DNA of 47,038 nucleotides from a virus. Made by a program: the position numbers and the translations under genes. Numbering within the stretch: the stretch's first letter is position 1; every line of letters begins with the position of its first letter. The notes under the pieces were generated by a model that was given only the letters and a program-made list of their open reading frames with translations, was not told the origin of the DNA and did no database searches. The DNA lies in the IMG/VR virus record IMGVR_UViG_3300046167_000384, positions 1 to 47,038 of that record. One strand, written 5' to 3'. Positions 36,092-42,285 of this stretch are shown one piece after another.

Positions 36092-36467
36092 TTAAAGGTT
36101 CTGTTGTTACTTTTCTATAATATACTACTACATCTTTTAGTTCAGTAATATATCTTTGTAATTCTTTCATATTTAAAGACATGACTTCGTAGTCAGGAAC
36201 AGTCATTGCTAAGAATACTAACTCGCCCTCTTGTTCTTCTATACGAGCAAGCTGATCTTCCCAGTTATCTGGTGTAACTACTATCCATTGTGGAGTTGTT
36301 AACTCTATTTCACGAGGCATGATTGGTTGAACAATCTTCCTCTCCATAGGCTTTGCTGTTATTTCTATAGGTTTAGTTGTTAACAGACTGCAACTGGAGA
36401 CCATCATCAAGATCGTCAACGGTAGCACTGATTTTTTGAATGTCTTCAAATGCATGTTTTGTTCCAT
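36075..36467 (-). CDS. Rz1-like outer-membrane spanin lipoprotein
   Basis: 130 residues with a signal sequence and lipobox SVLPLTILMMVSSC, so Cys26 should be lipidated. The rest is soluble (proline and charged residues, IEEQEGELVFL). The start lies 95 bases inside the upstream Rz-like gene in another frame, the classical nested arrangement of Rz/Rz1 pairs. It should bridge the outer membrane to the inner-membrane partner at lysis. Confidence 0.7.
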   Translation of the reverse strand: MEQNMHLKTFKKSVLPLTILMMVSSCSLLTTKPIEITAKPMERKIVQPIMPREIELTTPQWIVVTPDNWEDQLARIEEQEGELVFLAMTVPDYEVMSLNMKELQRYITELKDVVVYYRKVTTEPLNDNQQ

Positions 36468-36768
36468 TGTTTATTTTCCTTTCCATTTCTACTGGATCTT
36501 CCAGTATTTTTGCTGTTAGTTTATATTCTTTGATAAAATTACTGTATCTCATCAACTCTCTTTGAATTTCTTGACTTTTCAATGTCATACTTTGTAGTTG
36601 TTCTGTTTGCAAAGTAAAATCCTTTTGCATGGTAGCCATTGCTTCTTCTTGCGTTGCAATAGCACCTTCTAGTTTTGCATTGTTTGCTTTCAATGTTTCA
36701 TTCTCTGTATAGAGCCAATAACTTGCCCCACCAAGAACTAAACAAAAAGCTAGTAACATTTGATTCAT
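36373..36768 (-). CDS. Rz-like inner-membrane spanin
   Basis: 131 residues. An N-terminal hydrophobic segment (MLLAFCLVLGGASYWL) anchors it, then a long periplasmic coiled coil runs to about residue 110 (NETLKANNAKLEGAIATQEE). It matches i-spanin architecture and nests with the Rz1-like gene. It fuses membranes at the last step of lysis. Confidence 0.75.
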   Translation of the reverse strand: MNQMLLAFCLVLGGASYWLYTENETLKANNAKLEGAIATQEEAMATMQKDFTLQTEQLQSMTLKSQEIQRELMRYSNFIKEYKLTAKILEDPVEMERKINNGTKHAFEDIQKISATVDDLDDGLQLQSVNN

Positions 36769-37022
36769 ACTATATGATCCTCTCTCAGTTTCTTGGCAGT
36801 TCTTTTTGTGCCTGAATCACTTACATACTCTCCTGTAATTCCTTTACTGCCTTCTCCTAGTAAATCTTCTCGATTGAGTACGATTACTATAAAAGCAAGT
36901 ATTACAAATAGTCCTACAGTATTACTATAAGTATCTAATAAGTTTGTAAACCATGATGCTCCCTGAGGTAAGAGCAACGATCCTAATACTATTAATAAAA
37001 ATATTTTTGCTATTAATTTCAT
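36765..37022 (-). CDS. Small membrane protein of lysis cassette, possible holin
   Basis: 85 residues. Helix IAKIFLLIVLGSLLL and a second helix TVGLFVILAFIVIVL, then a charged tail (KRTAKKLREDHIV). The position between lysozyme and spanins makes a holin role plausible. The helix pair is of class II type. Overlaps the next gene by ATGA. Confidence 0.5.
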   Translation of the reverse strand: MKLIAKIFLLIVLGSLLLPQGASWFTNLLDTYSNTVGLFVILAFIVIVLNREDLLGEGSKGITGEYVSDSGTKRTAKKLREDHIV

Positions 37023-37270
37023 TAAATTTCCTCTATTTTGTAGTTAAGTCCTTCTGCGCCAGTGAATTGTATTACTTCTCCACTTTCTGTTCTAAACTTT
37101 AAATGTTTTTCTTTTTGAGTTATAATCTTTCTAACAAGAAACTCTTGGTCGTCTGAATCTCCCCAAACACTGTTAAAACTAACAGTTACTTTATAAAGGG
37201 GTACAAACTTGCTCTTTAACCATATCCACCACCTTTTGATGGCGGCTAAGAATTGTTTTATTTTGTCCAA
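37022..37270 (-). CDS. Small basic protein of the lysis block
   Basis: 82 residues. Starts MDKIKQFLAAIKRWWIWLKS, a basic amphipathic helix, then a beta-rich body (KVTVSFNSVWGDSDDQEF). Its start overlaps the 37191 gene. Function unknown. Confidence 0.5.
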   Translation of the reverse strand: MDKIKQFLAAIKRWWIWLKSKFVPLYKVTVSFNSVWGDSDDQEFLVRKIITQKEKHLKFRTESGEVIQFTGAEGLNYKIEEI

Positions 37271-37412
37271 TATTGCTCTCCAATTGGTTTAACTTTTGCC
37301 AATTTGCTAACTCGATGTTTCTAGTTATTTCTAACTCAGTTACATACTGTGTGTAAATATAATAATGAAAACATAATGCTACCCATACGAGTAGCACTAG
37401 TAATTTGTTTAT
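37191..37412 (-). CDS. Membrane-anchored coiled-coil protein, apparent ATA start
   Basis: The frame starts sensibly with ATA AAC AAA (residues NKLLVLLVWVALCF follow) where ATA overlaps the stop of the Ser/Thr-rich gene as ATAA. The first standard start is a GTG inside the hydrophobic helix, which would damage it. From ATA it is 73 residues: one N-terminal membrane helix, then a helical region (LANWQKLNQLESNIGQ). A second i-spanin-like or antiholin-like role is possible. Same ATA arrangement as 35560. Confidence 0.5.
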   Translation of the reverse strand: MNKLLVLLVWVALCFHYYIYTQYVTELEITRNIELANWQKLNQLESNIGQNKTILSRHQKVVDMVKEQVCTPL

Positions 37413-37768
37413 GTTGATGTTGATGAGGATGTAGAAGTCGAACTACTAGTTGTTGTACTTGTAGTTGGTACGACTGTTGTTGTTTCAGTCATAGTATTTA
37501 ATTCATCAATAATCGCCTGTTCTGTAGAAGTAACACTTGTTGTTTCAGTACTAGTTTCTGTACTTGTGTTAGTTGCTGTTGAAGTGCCTGTCATGGCTTC
37601 TCCAATCGCTGTAAGTACTGCTGCTGTCTGAGTAACTGCTACTACATCAACTGCAGTATCAGGTACTTCTACTTCTTGAATAGGGACTATATCTGGTTCT
37701 TCTGATTCCACATCTTTAGGTTGTTCATTGTATGCCCAAACTAATAACATTAATAACAATATATCCAT
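37409..37768 (-). CDS. Ser/Thr-rich secreted or membrane protein
   Basis: 119 residues. A hydrophobic start (MDILLLMLLVWAYNEQP) is followed by an acidic region, a hydrophobic patch (VAVTQTAAVLTAIG) and a long low-complexity Ser/Thr tail ending SSSTSTSSSTST. The tail covers about residues 60-119. Such sequence can be surface exposed or disordered. I recognise no family. It lies between lysozyme and spanin genes, so a lysis or envelope role is a guess. Confidence 0.55.
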   Translation of the reverse strand: MDILLLMLLVWAYNEQPKDVESEEPDIVPIQEVEVPDTAVDVVAVTQTAAVLTAIGEAMTGTSTATNTSTETSTETTSVTSTEQAIIDELNTMTETTTVVPTTSTTTSSSTSTSSSTST

Positions 37769-37908
37769 TATTTCTCCTGTTTTTTCTTTTGTTCTTGAAG
37801 TTGCTGTGCAAACTCTTGTATATATTCTTCAAAAGTCATACCTCTTTCTGCGGCGTGTGCCATAACCATTGCTACTTCTTCGCCTGATAAGGTAATCTTT
37901 TTAGACAT
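37768..37908 (-). CDS. Small RHH-like or helical protein
   Basis: 46 residues from ATG 37908 (MSKKITLSGEEVAMVM), chosen because it overlaps the lysozyme stop. A beta strand then two helices (EEVAMVMAHAAERGMTFEEY) and a Lys/Gln tail. It could be a small ribbon-helix-helix DNA-binding protein, but the evidence is weak. Confidence 0.45.
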   Translation of the reverse strand: MSKKITLSGEEVAMVMAHAAERGMTFEEYIQEFAQQLQEQKKKQEK

Positions 37909-38344
37909 TTGTCCAGTCTTTTCCTTCAAATAGTAATGCCTCTGCTTCACGTCTACGCACTAAACCTTCCAACACTTTGCCTCCAGCTTTGTTCCATCTT
38001 TTAATCTGGGCAGGTACTTCTTCGTACTCTCCAGCGTTGAGAACTTTCAGCATTGTTGAACTGTTTAGGTTAGTGGGACCGAGGTTATAAGTCCATGATA
38101 CCAATGCATCAAACATGCACTGATCTAATTGATTGTCTACTGCGTTGAGAACATGACTTTCATACTCTGCTAATTCTTCTACTAGCATTTCTTCTGCTTG
38201 TGCTTTGGTAATTTGCATACCTTCCTTTACGCCCTTGATGTGACCATATCCAATAGTCCATACACCCACTGCGTCTTGGTAAGCATCTAGCTCACATCCT
38301 TCAAACTTTTTGATAAGGGCAATGCCCTCTTGTGATATTTTCAT
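37901..38344 (-). CDS. T4-like lysozyme (GH24 endolysin)
   Basis: 147 residues from ATG 38344 (ATGA with the IscA-like stop). The catalytic triad is E15 in KKFEG, D24 in YQDAVG and T30 in VWTIGYGH, in the order seen in GH24 muramidases. The C-terminus LVRRREAEALLF is typical. No signal peptide, so it needs a holin. It is the first lysis gene of the operon. Confidence 0.92.
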   Translation of the reverse strand: MKISQEGIALIKKFEGCELDAYQDAVGVWTIGYGHIKGVKEGMQITKAQAEEMLVEELAEYESHVLNAVDNQLDQCMFDALVSWTYNLGPTNLNSSTMLKVLNAGEYEEVPAQIKRWNKAGGKVLEGLVRRREAEALLFEGKDWTNV

Positions 38345-38653
38345 AATGTAAAACTTTCTCCACAGCCACATTGTGCTGTTTCTTGTGGACTGGAGATTTT
38401 AAACTGTTCATTCAGTCCATCTTCTTCCCAGTCAATGTTGATTTCCTCAACATAACTAAATGTCATTGGATCTACAGCTATCATGCCGTAGAACACCGCA
38501 TCACTTGAAACATTTGGTTCTTCTAAATACTTCAGGTCATACGACCATCCATTACATCCGTTTGGTTTCAACATTAAGCGTATTCCCCAAACTTGCTTTT
38601 CTCTCTACTTTTTGTTGAAGTCTTTCGAGAGCGACTTCTGTACAATTTATCAT
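38341..38653 (-). CDS. iscA: IscA-like Fe-S carrier, one apparent frameshift
   Basis: About 103 residues when corrected. The N-terminus MINCTEVALERLQQKVE matches the usual start of A-type carriers. After one extra A near 38588 the sequence continues IRLMLKPNGCNGWSYDL with Cys33, and ends QCGCGESFTL with Cys95 and Cys97. These are the three conserved IscA/HesB cysteines. Uncorrected it ends after 33 residues. It should carry or deliver Fe-S clusters together with the IscU-like scaffold at 32228. Its stop overlaps the lysozyme start as ATGA. Confidence 0.8.
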
Positions 38654-38712
38654 AATATTAGTTAATGCGAGAGGGCAGTTGCCTGCCCTTTCGACTTAGG
38701 TCTTGACTTGTA

Positions 38713-38841
38713 CTAAAATATTTGTCCTGTACTTGCTATAACAGCAAATCCAAACATACAAGCTAGAAACATTGTTCCTAGTGCGTCTTGTACATCCTCA
38801 TATTTTGCTACTTGTCTAAAACTATTCATAATATATTTCAT
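38713..38841 (-). CDS. 42-residue membrane peptide
   Basis: Reads MKYIMNSFRQVAKYEDVQDA then a hydrophobic helix (MFLACMFGFAVIAS). It overlaps the Hsp20 stop as ATGA. Similar in design to the 57-residue gene at 28728. Role unknown. Confidence 0.5.
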   Translation of the reverse strand: MKYIMNSFRQVAKYEDVQDALGTMFLACMFGFAVIASTGQIF

Positions 38842-39224
38842 TTAATATCCAATACTTTACGATTAGAGTTCGGAGTTTTAGACAGCGCGATAGTCAATAG
38901 TCCATCTGTTAGTTCGACATCGTCTACTTTTAAGTCCGTGTTTAACATAAACTTACGCTCAAAAGATTTAAGACTCAGACCTTGATGAGAGAATCTTTCA
39001 CTCTCACTTAATTTCTGTTCTTTTTTCCCCTTGATGAGCAACTCATTGTCCTCATGAATTAACTCAAGTTCTTGTTTAGACCAACCTGGCACTGCAACCT
39101 CTATTCGAAAGTTGCCTGTGTCCACATTCTCTACAATGTTATATCTTGGATATGATGTATCAGTGTTGTGCAACAACCACTCATTATTCATACCAAGCCA
39201 AAATTTACTAATATCAATCGTCAT
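38838..39224 (-). CDS. Hsp20/alpha-crystallin small heat shock protein
   Basis: 128 residues. The alpha-crystallin domain runs from NIVENVDTGNFRIEVAVPG to LKVDDVELTDGLLTIALSK, including the KSFERKFML strand pair. The usual C-terminal I-x-I/V is not obvious (KTPNSNRKVLDIK), so higher-order assembly may differ. It should hold unfolded proteins, perhaps during capsid or fibre assembly. Start follows TTAGGAGAAATAAT. The leader of about 86 bases from the promoter at 39317 contains a strong hairpin. Confidence 0.85.
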   Translation of the reverse strand: MTIDISKFWLGMNNEWLLHNTDTSYPRYNIVENVDTGNFRIEVAVPGWSKQELELIHEDNELLIKGKKEQKLSESERFSHQGLSLKSFERKFMLNTDLKVDDVELTDGLLTIALSKTPNSNRKVLDIK

Positions 39225-39286
39225 ATTATTTCTCCTAATTTCCTTTTCAGTAAAACTATGCCAACCCTTTCGGTATTGACGCCATT

Positions 39287-39308
39287 GTGCAAGAAACCCT
39301 TCTTACAC
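39287..39308 (-). promoter_or_regulatory. Hairpin in Hsp20 leader
   Basis: GTGTAAGAA pairs with TTCTTGCAC over a four-base GGGT loop, starting two bases after the predicted +1. It could stabilise the mRNA or form part of a thermosensor; the binding site itself is not visibly in this stem. Confidence 0.5.
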
Positions 39309-39316
39309 TTATGTAT

Positions 39317-39345
39317 ATTATACTAAAAAGTAGACCAAAAGTCAA
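39317..39345 (-). promoter_or_regulatory. Sigma-70 promoter for Hsp20 operon
   Basis: TTGACT, 17 bases, TATAAT at 39322-39317, preceded by AAAAATAGTTG. It lies just after the 44-residue gene and starts a long-leader transcript into hsp20 and downstream lysis genes. Confidence 0.88.
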
Positions 39346-39359
39346 CAACTATTTTTTGG

Positions 39360-39494
39360 TTACTCATCGAAGTCGATCTTGCCCTGTGCTTTCATGTAGT
39401 CCAAGGTCTTTCCGATTCCCTCTTGATGTCCGTACTTGTAGGCAGCGAATGTTCCGATTACCAATATTATTAGGTATGCTATATCTATGTCCAT
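39360..39494 (-). CDS. 44-residue single-span membrane protein
   Basis: MDIDIAYLIILVIGTFAAYK gives one helix, then a charged tail with GKTLDYMKAQGKIDFDE. GGAG lies upstream and a promoter 21 bases before the start. Directly followed by the Hsp20 promoter. Function unknown. Confidence 0.65.
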   Translation of the reverse strand: MDIDIAYLIILVIGTFAAYKYGHQEGIGKTLDYMKAQGKIDFDE

Positions 39495-39514
39495 AATTTT
39501 TCTCCAATGAATAT

Positions 39515-39543
39515 ATTATACTAAAATTATAACCATAAGTCAA
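39515..39543 (-). promoter_or_regulatory. Sigma-70 promoter, leftward arm of divergent pair
   Basis: TTGACT, 17 bases, TATAAT at 39520-39515, with the shared ATTTTAG just before the -10. It gives a 14-base leader with GGAG to the gene at 39494. It is back-to-back with the rightward promoter at 39575. Confidence 0.88.
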
Positions 39544-39574
39544 GTAAAAAATTAGGGGTATCTAAAAATAGTTG

Positions 39575-39603
39575 TTGACACATGGATGAAGATTTGTTAT
39601 AAT
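39575..39603 (+). promoter_or_regulatory. Sigma-70 promoter of the bS21 operon, leaderless
   Basis: TTGACA, 17 bases, TATAAT at 39598-39603, then six bases (AACAGT) and ATG at 39610. Preceded by the same AAAAATAGTTG block as leftward promoters. Expected +1 is the A of the ATG. The 31-base gap to the leftward -35 forms a compact divergent switch region. Confidence 0.93.
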
Positions 39604-39609
39604 AACAGT

Positions 39610-39789
39610 ATGATTTATAAAAGAGGTAAATGGTCTACTAAAGAACGACAGACGCTAAAAGACCTTTACAATAAAATACCACTAAACGAGTTATCCAGTA
39701 GATTGTTAAGACGAACTACTAGCATAACATCACAAGTTAACTATCTTCGAAAAAGAGGATGGGCGTTTCACAGGAGAAAGGATGGATAA
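39610..39789 (+). CDS. Small HTH protein leading the bS21 operon
   Basis: 59 residues from ATG 39610; an ATG at 39586 lies upstream of the -10 and is excluded. It is basic and resembles one SANT/Myb-like unit: WSTKERQTLKDLYNKIPLNE, then SITSQVNYLRKRGWAF. It resembles single units of the larger HTH proteins in this window. It may autoregulate the divergent promoters 67 bases upstream (inference). Confidence 0.65.
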   Translation: MIYKRGKWSTKERQTLKDLYNKIPLNELSSRLLRRTTSITSQVNYLRKRGWAFHRRKDG

Positions 39790-40015
39790 TATAATTGAAT
39801 TCCCACGAATGAAAAAGTCAGAAGAAATAACAGATAAGTTAGCAACTGCACTTATCGCTGCATGCCACGAACAAGGACTGAATACTACAGATCCTGACTT
39901 CGTCTTTGATATGGCATGGGTACATAAGTTTCTTCAAGCGACAGTTGACAATCAACACAACATTGCGAATGACCTGTGTCGCCTCACACGAGCACAAGGA
40001 TTAAATGAGAATTGA
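39782..40015 (+). CDS. Small protein of the bS21 operon
   Basis: 77 residues. It starts MDNIIEFPRMKKSEEITDKL and has ACHEQGLNTTDPDFVFDM, like short proteins near regulators in marine phages. It overlaps the HTH gene by eight bases and bS21 by eleven. No function assigned. Confidence 0.6.
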   Translation: MDNIIEFPRMKKSEEITDKLATALIAACHEQGLNTTDPDFVFDMAWVHKFLQATVDNQHNIANDLCRLTRAQGLNEN

Positions 40016-40229
40016 ATGTAGAACAATACCAGTAGAAAAAGCCATTCGCATACTGAGAAGAAAACTAGATAGGGATGGCAGAAAAGAAAGAATAAAAGAA
40101 CTCGAATTCTACGAGAAACCGACAGCAAAGAAGAAAAGAATGAAAGCTGCCGCAGTCAAAAGACAACAAAAGATAACTAGCGAGTATCGTAAATATACTG
40201 CAAGACGACCAAGACATGGAAGATATTAA
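40005..40229 (+). CDS. rpsU: Phage ribosomal protein bS21
   Basis: 74 residues. VEKAIRILRRKLDRDG and KELEFYEKPTAKKKR align with the core of bacterial S21, and KAAAVKRQQK matches its basic C-terminal helix. It should join the 30S subunit near the 3' end of 16S rRNA. Viral bS21 is known in marine phages, some infecting SAR11 (from memory). It overlaps both neighbours and shares their predicted leaderless transcript. Confidence 0.92.
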   Translation: MRIECRTIPVEKAIRILRRKLDRDGRKERIKELEFYEKPTAKKKRMKAAAVKRQQKITSEYRKYTARRPRHGRY

Positions 40230-40551
40230 AAGAAAATCACTATTGTTTTTCGAAAAATTGTCAGAAGTTTTATTTGCACTATGTGTATACTTCTTACTGG
40301 TAGCACACTCCTTTATAGAGTTTTTCGAACAAACTCGTTTTGGAAGAGATACAATTTCTCTTTATAAAAAAGTCCTTCACTTAAACATCAATTTCAGACG
40401 AACCATTCAAGAAATAAAATATTTTAATCACAAAATCACTCAAACTTTTCCACAATTATATTCACCTACGAAAAAAATTTCTTGTGTTTTTGATAAAGTT
40501 ATGGTAAAATATTATTATCTAATTCAAGATAGATACTACGGCAATCATTAA
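40216..40551 (+). CDS. Membrane protein of the bS21 operon
   Basis: 111 residues. Basic start (MEDIKRKSLLFFEKL), one hydrophobic helix (EVLFALCVYFLLVAHSFIEF), then a long basic tail rich in Tyr/Phe/Lys. Overlaps the bS21 stop by 14 bases. Last gene of the rightward operon. Unknown function. Confidence 0.6.
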   Translation: MEDIKRKSLLFFEKLSEVLFALCVYFLLVAHSFIEFFEQTRFGRDTISLYKKVLHLNINFRRTIQEIKYFNHKITQTFPQLYSPTKKISCVFDKVMVKYYYLIQDRYYGNH

Positions 40552-40963
40552 TTTATCTCTCTTGCTCATAGCGACCTCAATTTAAAGGATTTCAAACTGA
40601 ATTCTGGAGGGAAGCGTAAGCGAGACTGGAAGAATTCATCTTTGATGTTTTTTATTACTGGGAGATAGAGCTTACGATATTCCATGCCAATCGTATCACA
40701 CCAAAGAAAAGTCAACTAACTCATAACGACTTTTCACCAATCCCCAACTTTCAACACTTAACTACACTTTCGGATTATTTTTAAGAAATTACACCCAATC
40801 GCAATTTATTTAAGTACGTTTTTACTACTTATTCTTTTGGGTTGGTATATGGAAAATTATAACGGTAAGCACTACAACTTTAAGGAAATTATCCCTAGTA
40901 TGTTATACACCCGCTGTAGCTTTTGCTGGTTCGTTATACACCCGTTGCAGGTTTGAACCAAAG
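40552..40963. other. Noncoding region between rightward operon and tRNAs
   Basis: No convincing gene. At 40556-40670 TATCTCTC and GGGAGATA can close a long stem around an inner GAATTC/GAATTC stem; a small CATC/GATG hairpin followed by TTTTTT may end the operon at about 40640-40655. Further right, two 18-base near-repeats (GTTATACACCCG[C/T]TG[T/C]AG) sit at 40902-40919 and 40932-40949, 30 bases apart, just before the tRNA-Gly 3' end. Confidence 0.5.
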
Positions 40964-41038
40964 TGGAGCGAGATATCAGAATCGAACTGATATCTACTGG
41001 TTGGAAGCCAGTCATAATAGCCTTTATACTAATCTCGC
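40964..41038 (-). tRNA. tRNA-Gly (TCC)
   Basis: 75 bases with acceptor GCGAGAT/ATCTCGC, anticodon loop CTTCCAA and T loop TTCGATT. CCA is encoded. It reads GGA, frequent in this A-rich genome. Confidence 0.93.
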
Positions 41039-41041
41039 ATG

Positions 41042-41116
41042 TGGCGGTCTGACGGAGAATCGAACTCCGACTACTAGCGTGACAAGCTAGGGTACTAACC
41101 ATTATACTACCAAACC
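41042..41116 (-). tRNA. tRNA-Asp (GTC)
   Basis: Acceptor GGTTTGG pairs with TCAGACC (two G-U pairs), discriminator G as expected for Asp, anticodon GTC in TTGTCAC, encoded CCA. Three bases separate it from tRNA-Gly. Confidence 0.93.
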
Positions 41117-41119
41117 AAG

Positions 41120-41195
41120 TGGTACTCCGTAGCAGGAGTCGAACTGCTGTTGCATGGATGAAAACCATGTGTCCTAACCACTAGACGAACGGAGC
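41120..41195 (-). tRNA. tRNA-Glu (TTC)
   Basis: Acceptor GCTCCGT with ACGGAGT, leaving a G-U closing pair; anticodon loop TTTTCAT with TTC; encoded CCA. Typical D arm TCTAGTGGTTAGGA. Confidence 0.92.
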
Positions 41196-41196
41196 A

Positions 41197-41272
41197 TGGT
41201 GCTGGATATCGGATTCGAACTGATGACCTACTGATTACAAATCAGTTGCTCTACCAACTGAGCTAATCCAGC
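41197..41272 (-). tRNA. tRNA-Thr (TGT)
   Basis: Acceptor GCTGGAT/ATCCAGC, D arm AGCTCAGTTGGTAGAGC, anticodon loop TTTGTAA with TGT reading ACA, encoded CCA. First in the leftward array, seven bases after the 41279 gene stop, so probably cut from the same transcript. Confidence 0.94.
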
Positions 41273-41278
41273 ATATTT

Positions 41279-41488
41279 TTAGTCCATTTGAATCATTCTT
41301 AGATTTACTACTTGCGTTGTGAAGGTAATATTCTCATCACGCAAAGTTATCGCTAGTTGATTCTGTAATTGTGGCTCAGGTTGTGGACTAGATACAACCT
41401 CAAAATACTCGCCATGTTCTGCTATAATCTTACGAAGTTTGTCATTTCTAGGAAAAATCTTAGCATATCTTTTATCTCTCCATCCCAT
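41279..41488 (-). CDS. Small protein before the tRNA array
   Basis: 69 residues. Starts MGWRDKRYAKIFPRND, has a Pro/Gln-rich middle (SSPQPEPQLQNQ) and a beta end. Overlaps the HTH stop by TAATG. Function unknown. Confidence 0.5.
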   Translation of the reverse strand: MGWRDKRYAKIFPRNDKLRKIIAEHGEYFEVVSSPQPEPQLQNQLAITLRDENITFTTQVVNLRMIQMD

Positions 41489-41859
41489 TATTCACCTCGC
41501 CAAACCAATTGATAGCCGTCATGGTTATCTTGACCATTACTTTCGTACTCTCTTAGAGTTAATACTAAGTTTTTCAAATCTGCCTTTGGCGACTTCTCCA
41601 AACCTACTATAGAATTTGCACTTATATCTAAAATACTTGCTAGTTCTTCTACTAACTCTTTCTTGGTAATAGGATCTTCGCCAGTCTTCGTTTTGTATAC
41701 TGTTTTCTTGTATACGCCCTCTCTACTTAACTTTCCTATTATAGATTTTACACTCTTATTGAGTTCATCTGCTAAAGCATTTACTGTTTCTCTTGTAGGT
41801 TGATCACTGTATGCTTTAACCATATAATCTACCTGTTCTTCTGTATAGTTTACACTCAT
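41488..41859 (-). CDS. HTH/SANT-like DNA-binding protein
   Basis: 123 residues from ATG 41859 (ATGA with the previous stop, AGGAG upstream). The N-terminal unit reads VNYTEEQVDYMVKAYSDQPT, then ETVNALADELNKSVKSIIGK and LSREGVYKK. The C-terminal part (ELVEELASILDISANSI, KSPKADLKNLVLTL) resembles that of the 45580 gene, its closest relative. The pair flanks the ncRNA unit and the small gene cluster. Probably a phage regulator (inference). Confidence 0.7.
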   Translation of the reverse strand: MSVNYTEEQVDYMVKAYSDQPTRETVNALADELNKSVKSIIGKLSREGVYKKTVYKTKTGEDPITKKELVEELASILDISANSIVGLEKSPKADLKNLVLTLREYESNGQDNHDGYQLVWRGE

Positions 41860-42044
41860 ACAATCTCTCCTTTTCCCCAAGTTGTTAAAAATTCTTCTTG
41901 TTCTCGAATAATATCTTCGACCTCAGCAGGTGTTAGTTTCCATTCTTTTACAAGTTTTCTTACTATAGCAGGATGTTCCAAGCCTTCTTCCAAGTGCGCT
42001 TCATAATCTATATGTAAACATATCTTAGCCCCTTGACTTAACAT
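41856..42044 (-). CDS. Small acidic protein
   Basis: 62 residues (MLSQGAKICLHIDYEAHLEE, KEWKLTPAEVEDIIREQEEF). It may contain a small HTH-like helix pair, but no family is recognised. Overlaps both neighbours. Confidence 0.5.
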   Translation of the reverse strand: MLSQGAKICLHIDYEAHLEEGLEHPAIVRKLVKEWKLTPAEVEDIIREQEEFLTTWGKGEIV

Positions 42045-42285
42045 CTTGTTCCTCCCTGCTCATTTGATCTACACAATCCTGTGTATTCATTCTACTAGCT
42101 AATGTAGTTGATGTCCACCTATCATCTTGAAGTTTCTCAAATAGTTGAGCATCATCATTATAAGTAGTTGTCCACAGTTTTTTATCTGCAGTTGCAACCA
42201 TCATAATTTGTTTCACGCCTTTACGCCACTTTTCTACTTCTAGTAAAGTTCTTTGTTTTTCTACTAAGTCGCTATACTGCCCCAT
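42025..42285 (-). CDS. Protein of unknown function
   Basis: 86 residues from ATG 42285, six bases after GGAG; earlier in-frame ATGs at 42288-42297 are possible. Mostly helical (GQYSDLVEKQRTLLEVEKW) with a Trp/Thr beta segment. It overlaps the 34-residue membrane peptide gene. Unknown. Confidence 0.5.
   Translation of the reverse strand: MGQYSDLVEKQRTLLEVEKWRKGVKQIMMVATADKKLWTTTYNDDAQLFEKLQDDRWTSTTLASRMNTQDCVDQMSREEQDVKSRG

Noticed and set aside
40849-40956. Plus-strand 35-codon frame starting MENYNGKHYNFKEI
   Set aside because: No binding site or promoter; it crosses the tandem near-repeats and ends at the tRNA-Gly boundary.
40872-41168. Minus-strand frame of 98 codons over the tRNAs
   Set aside because: It covers three tRNA genes and has no binding site; the tRNA folds explain the sequence.
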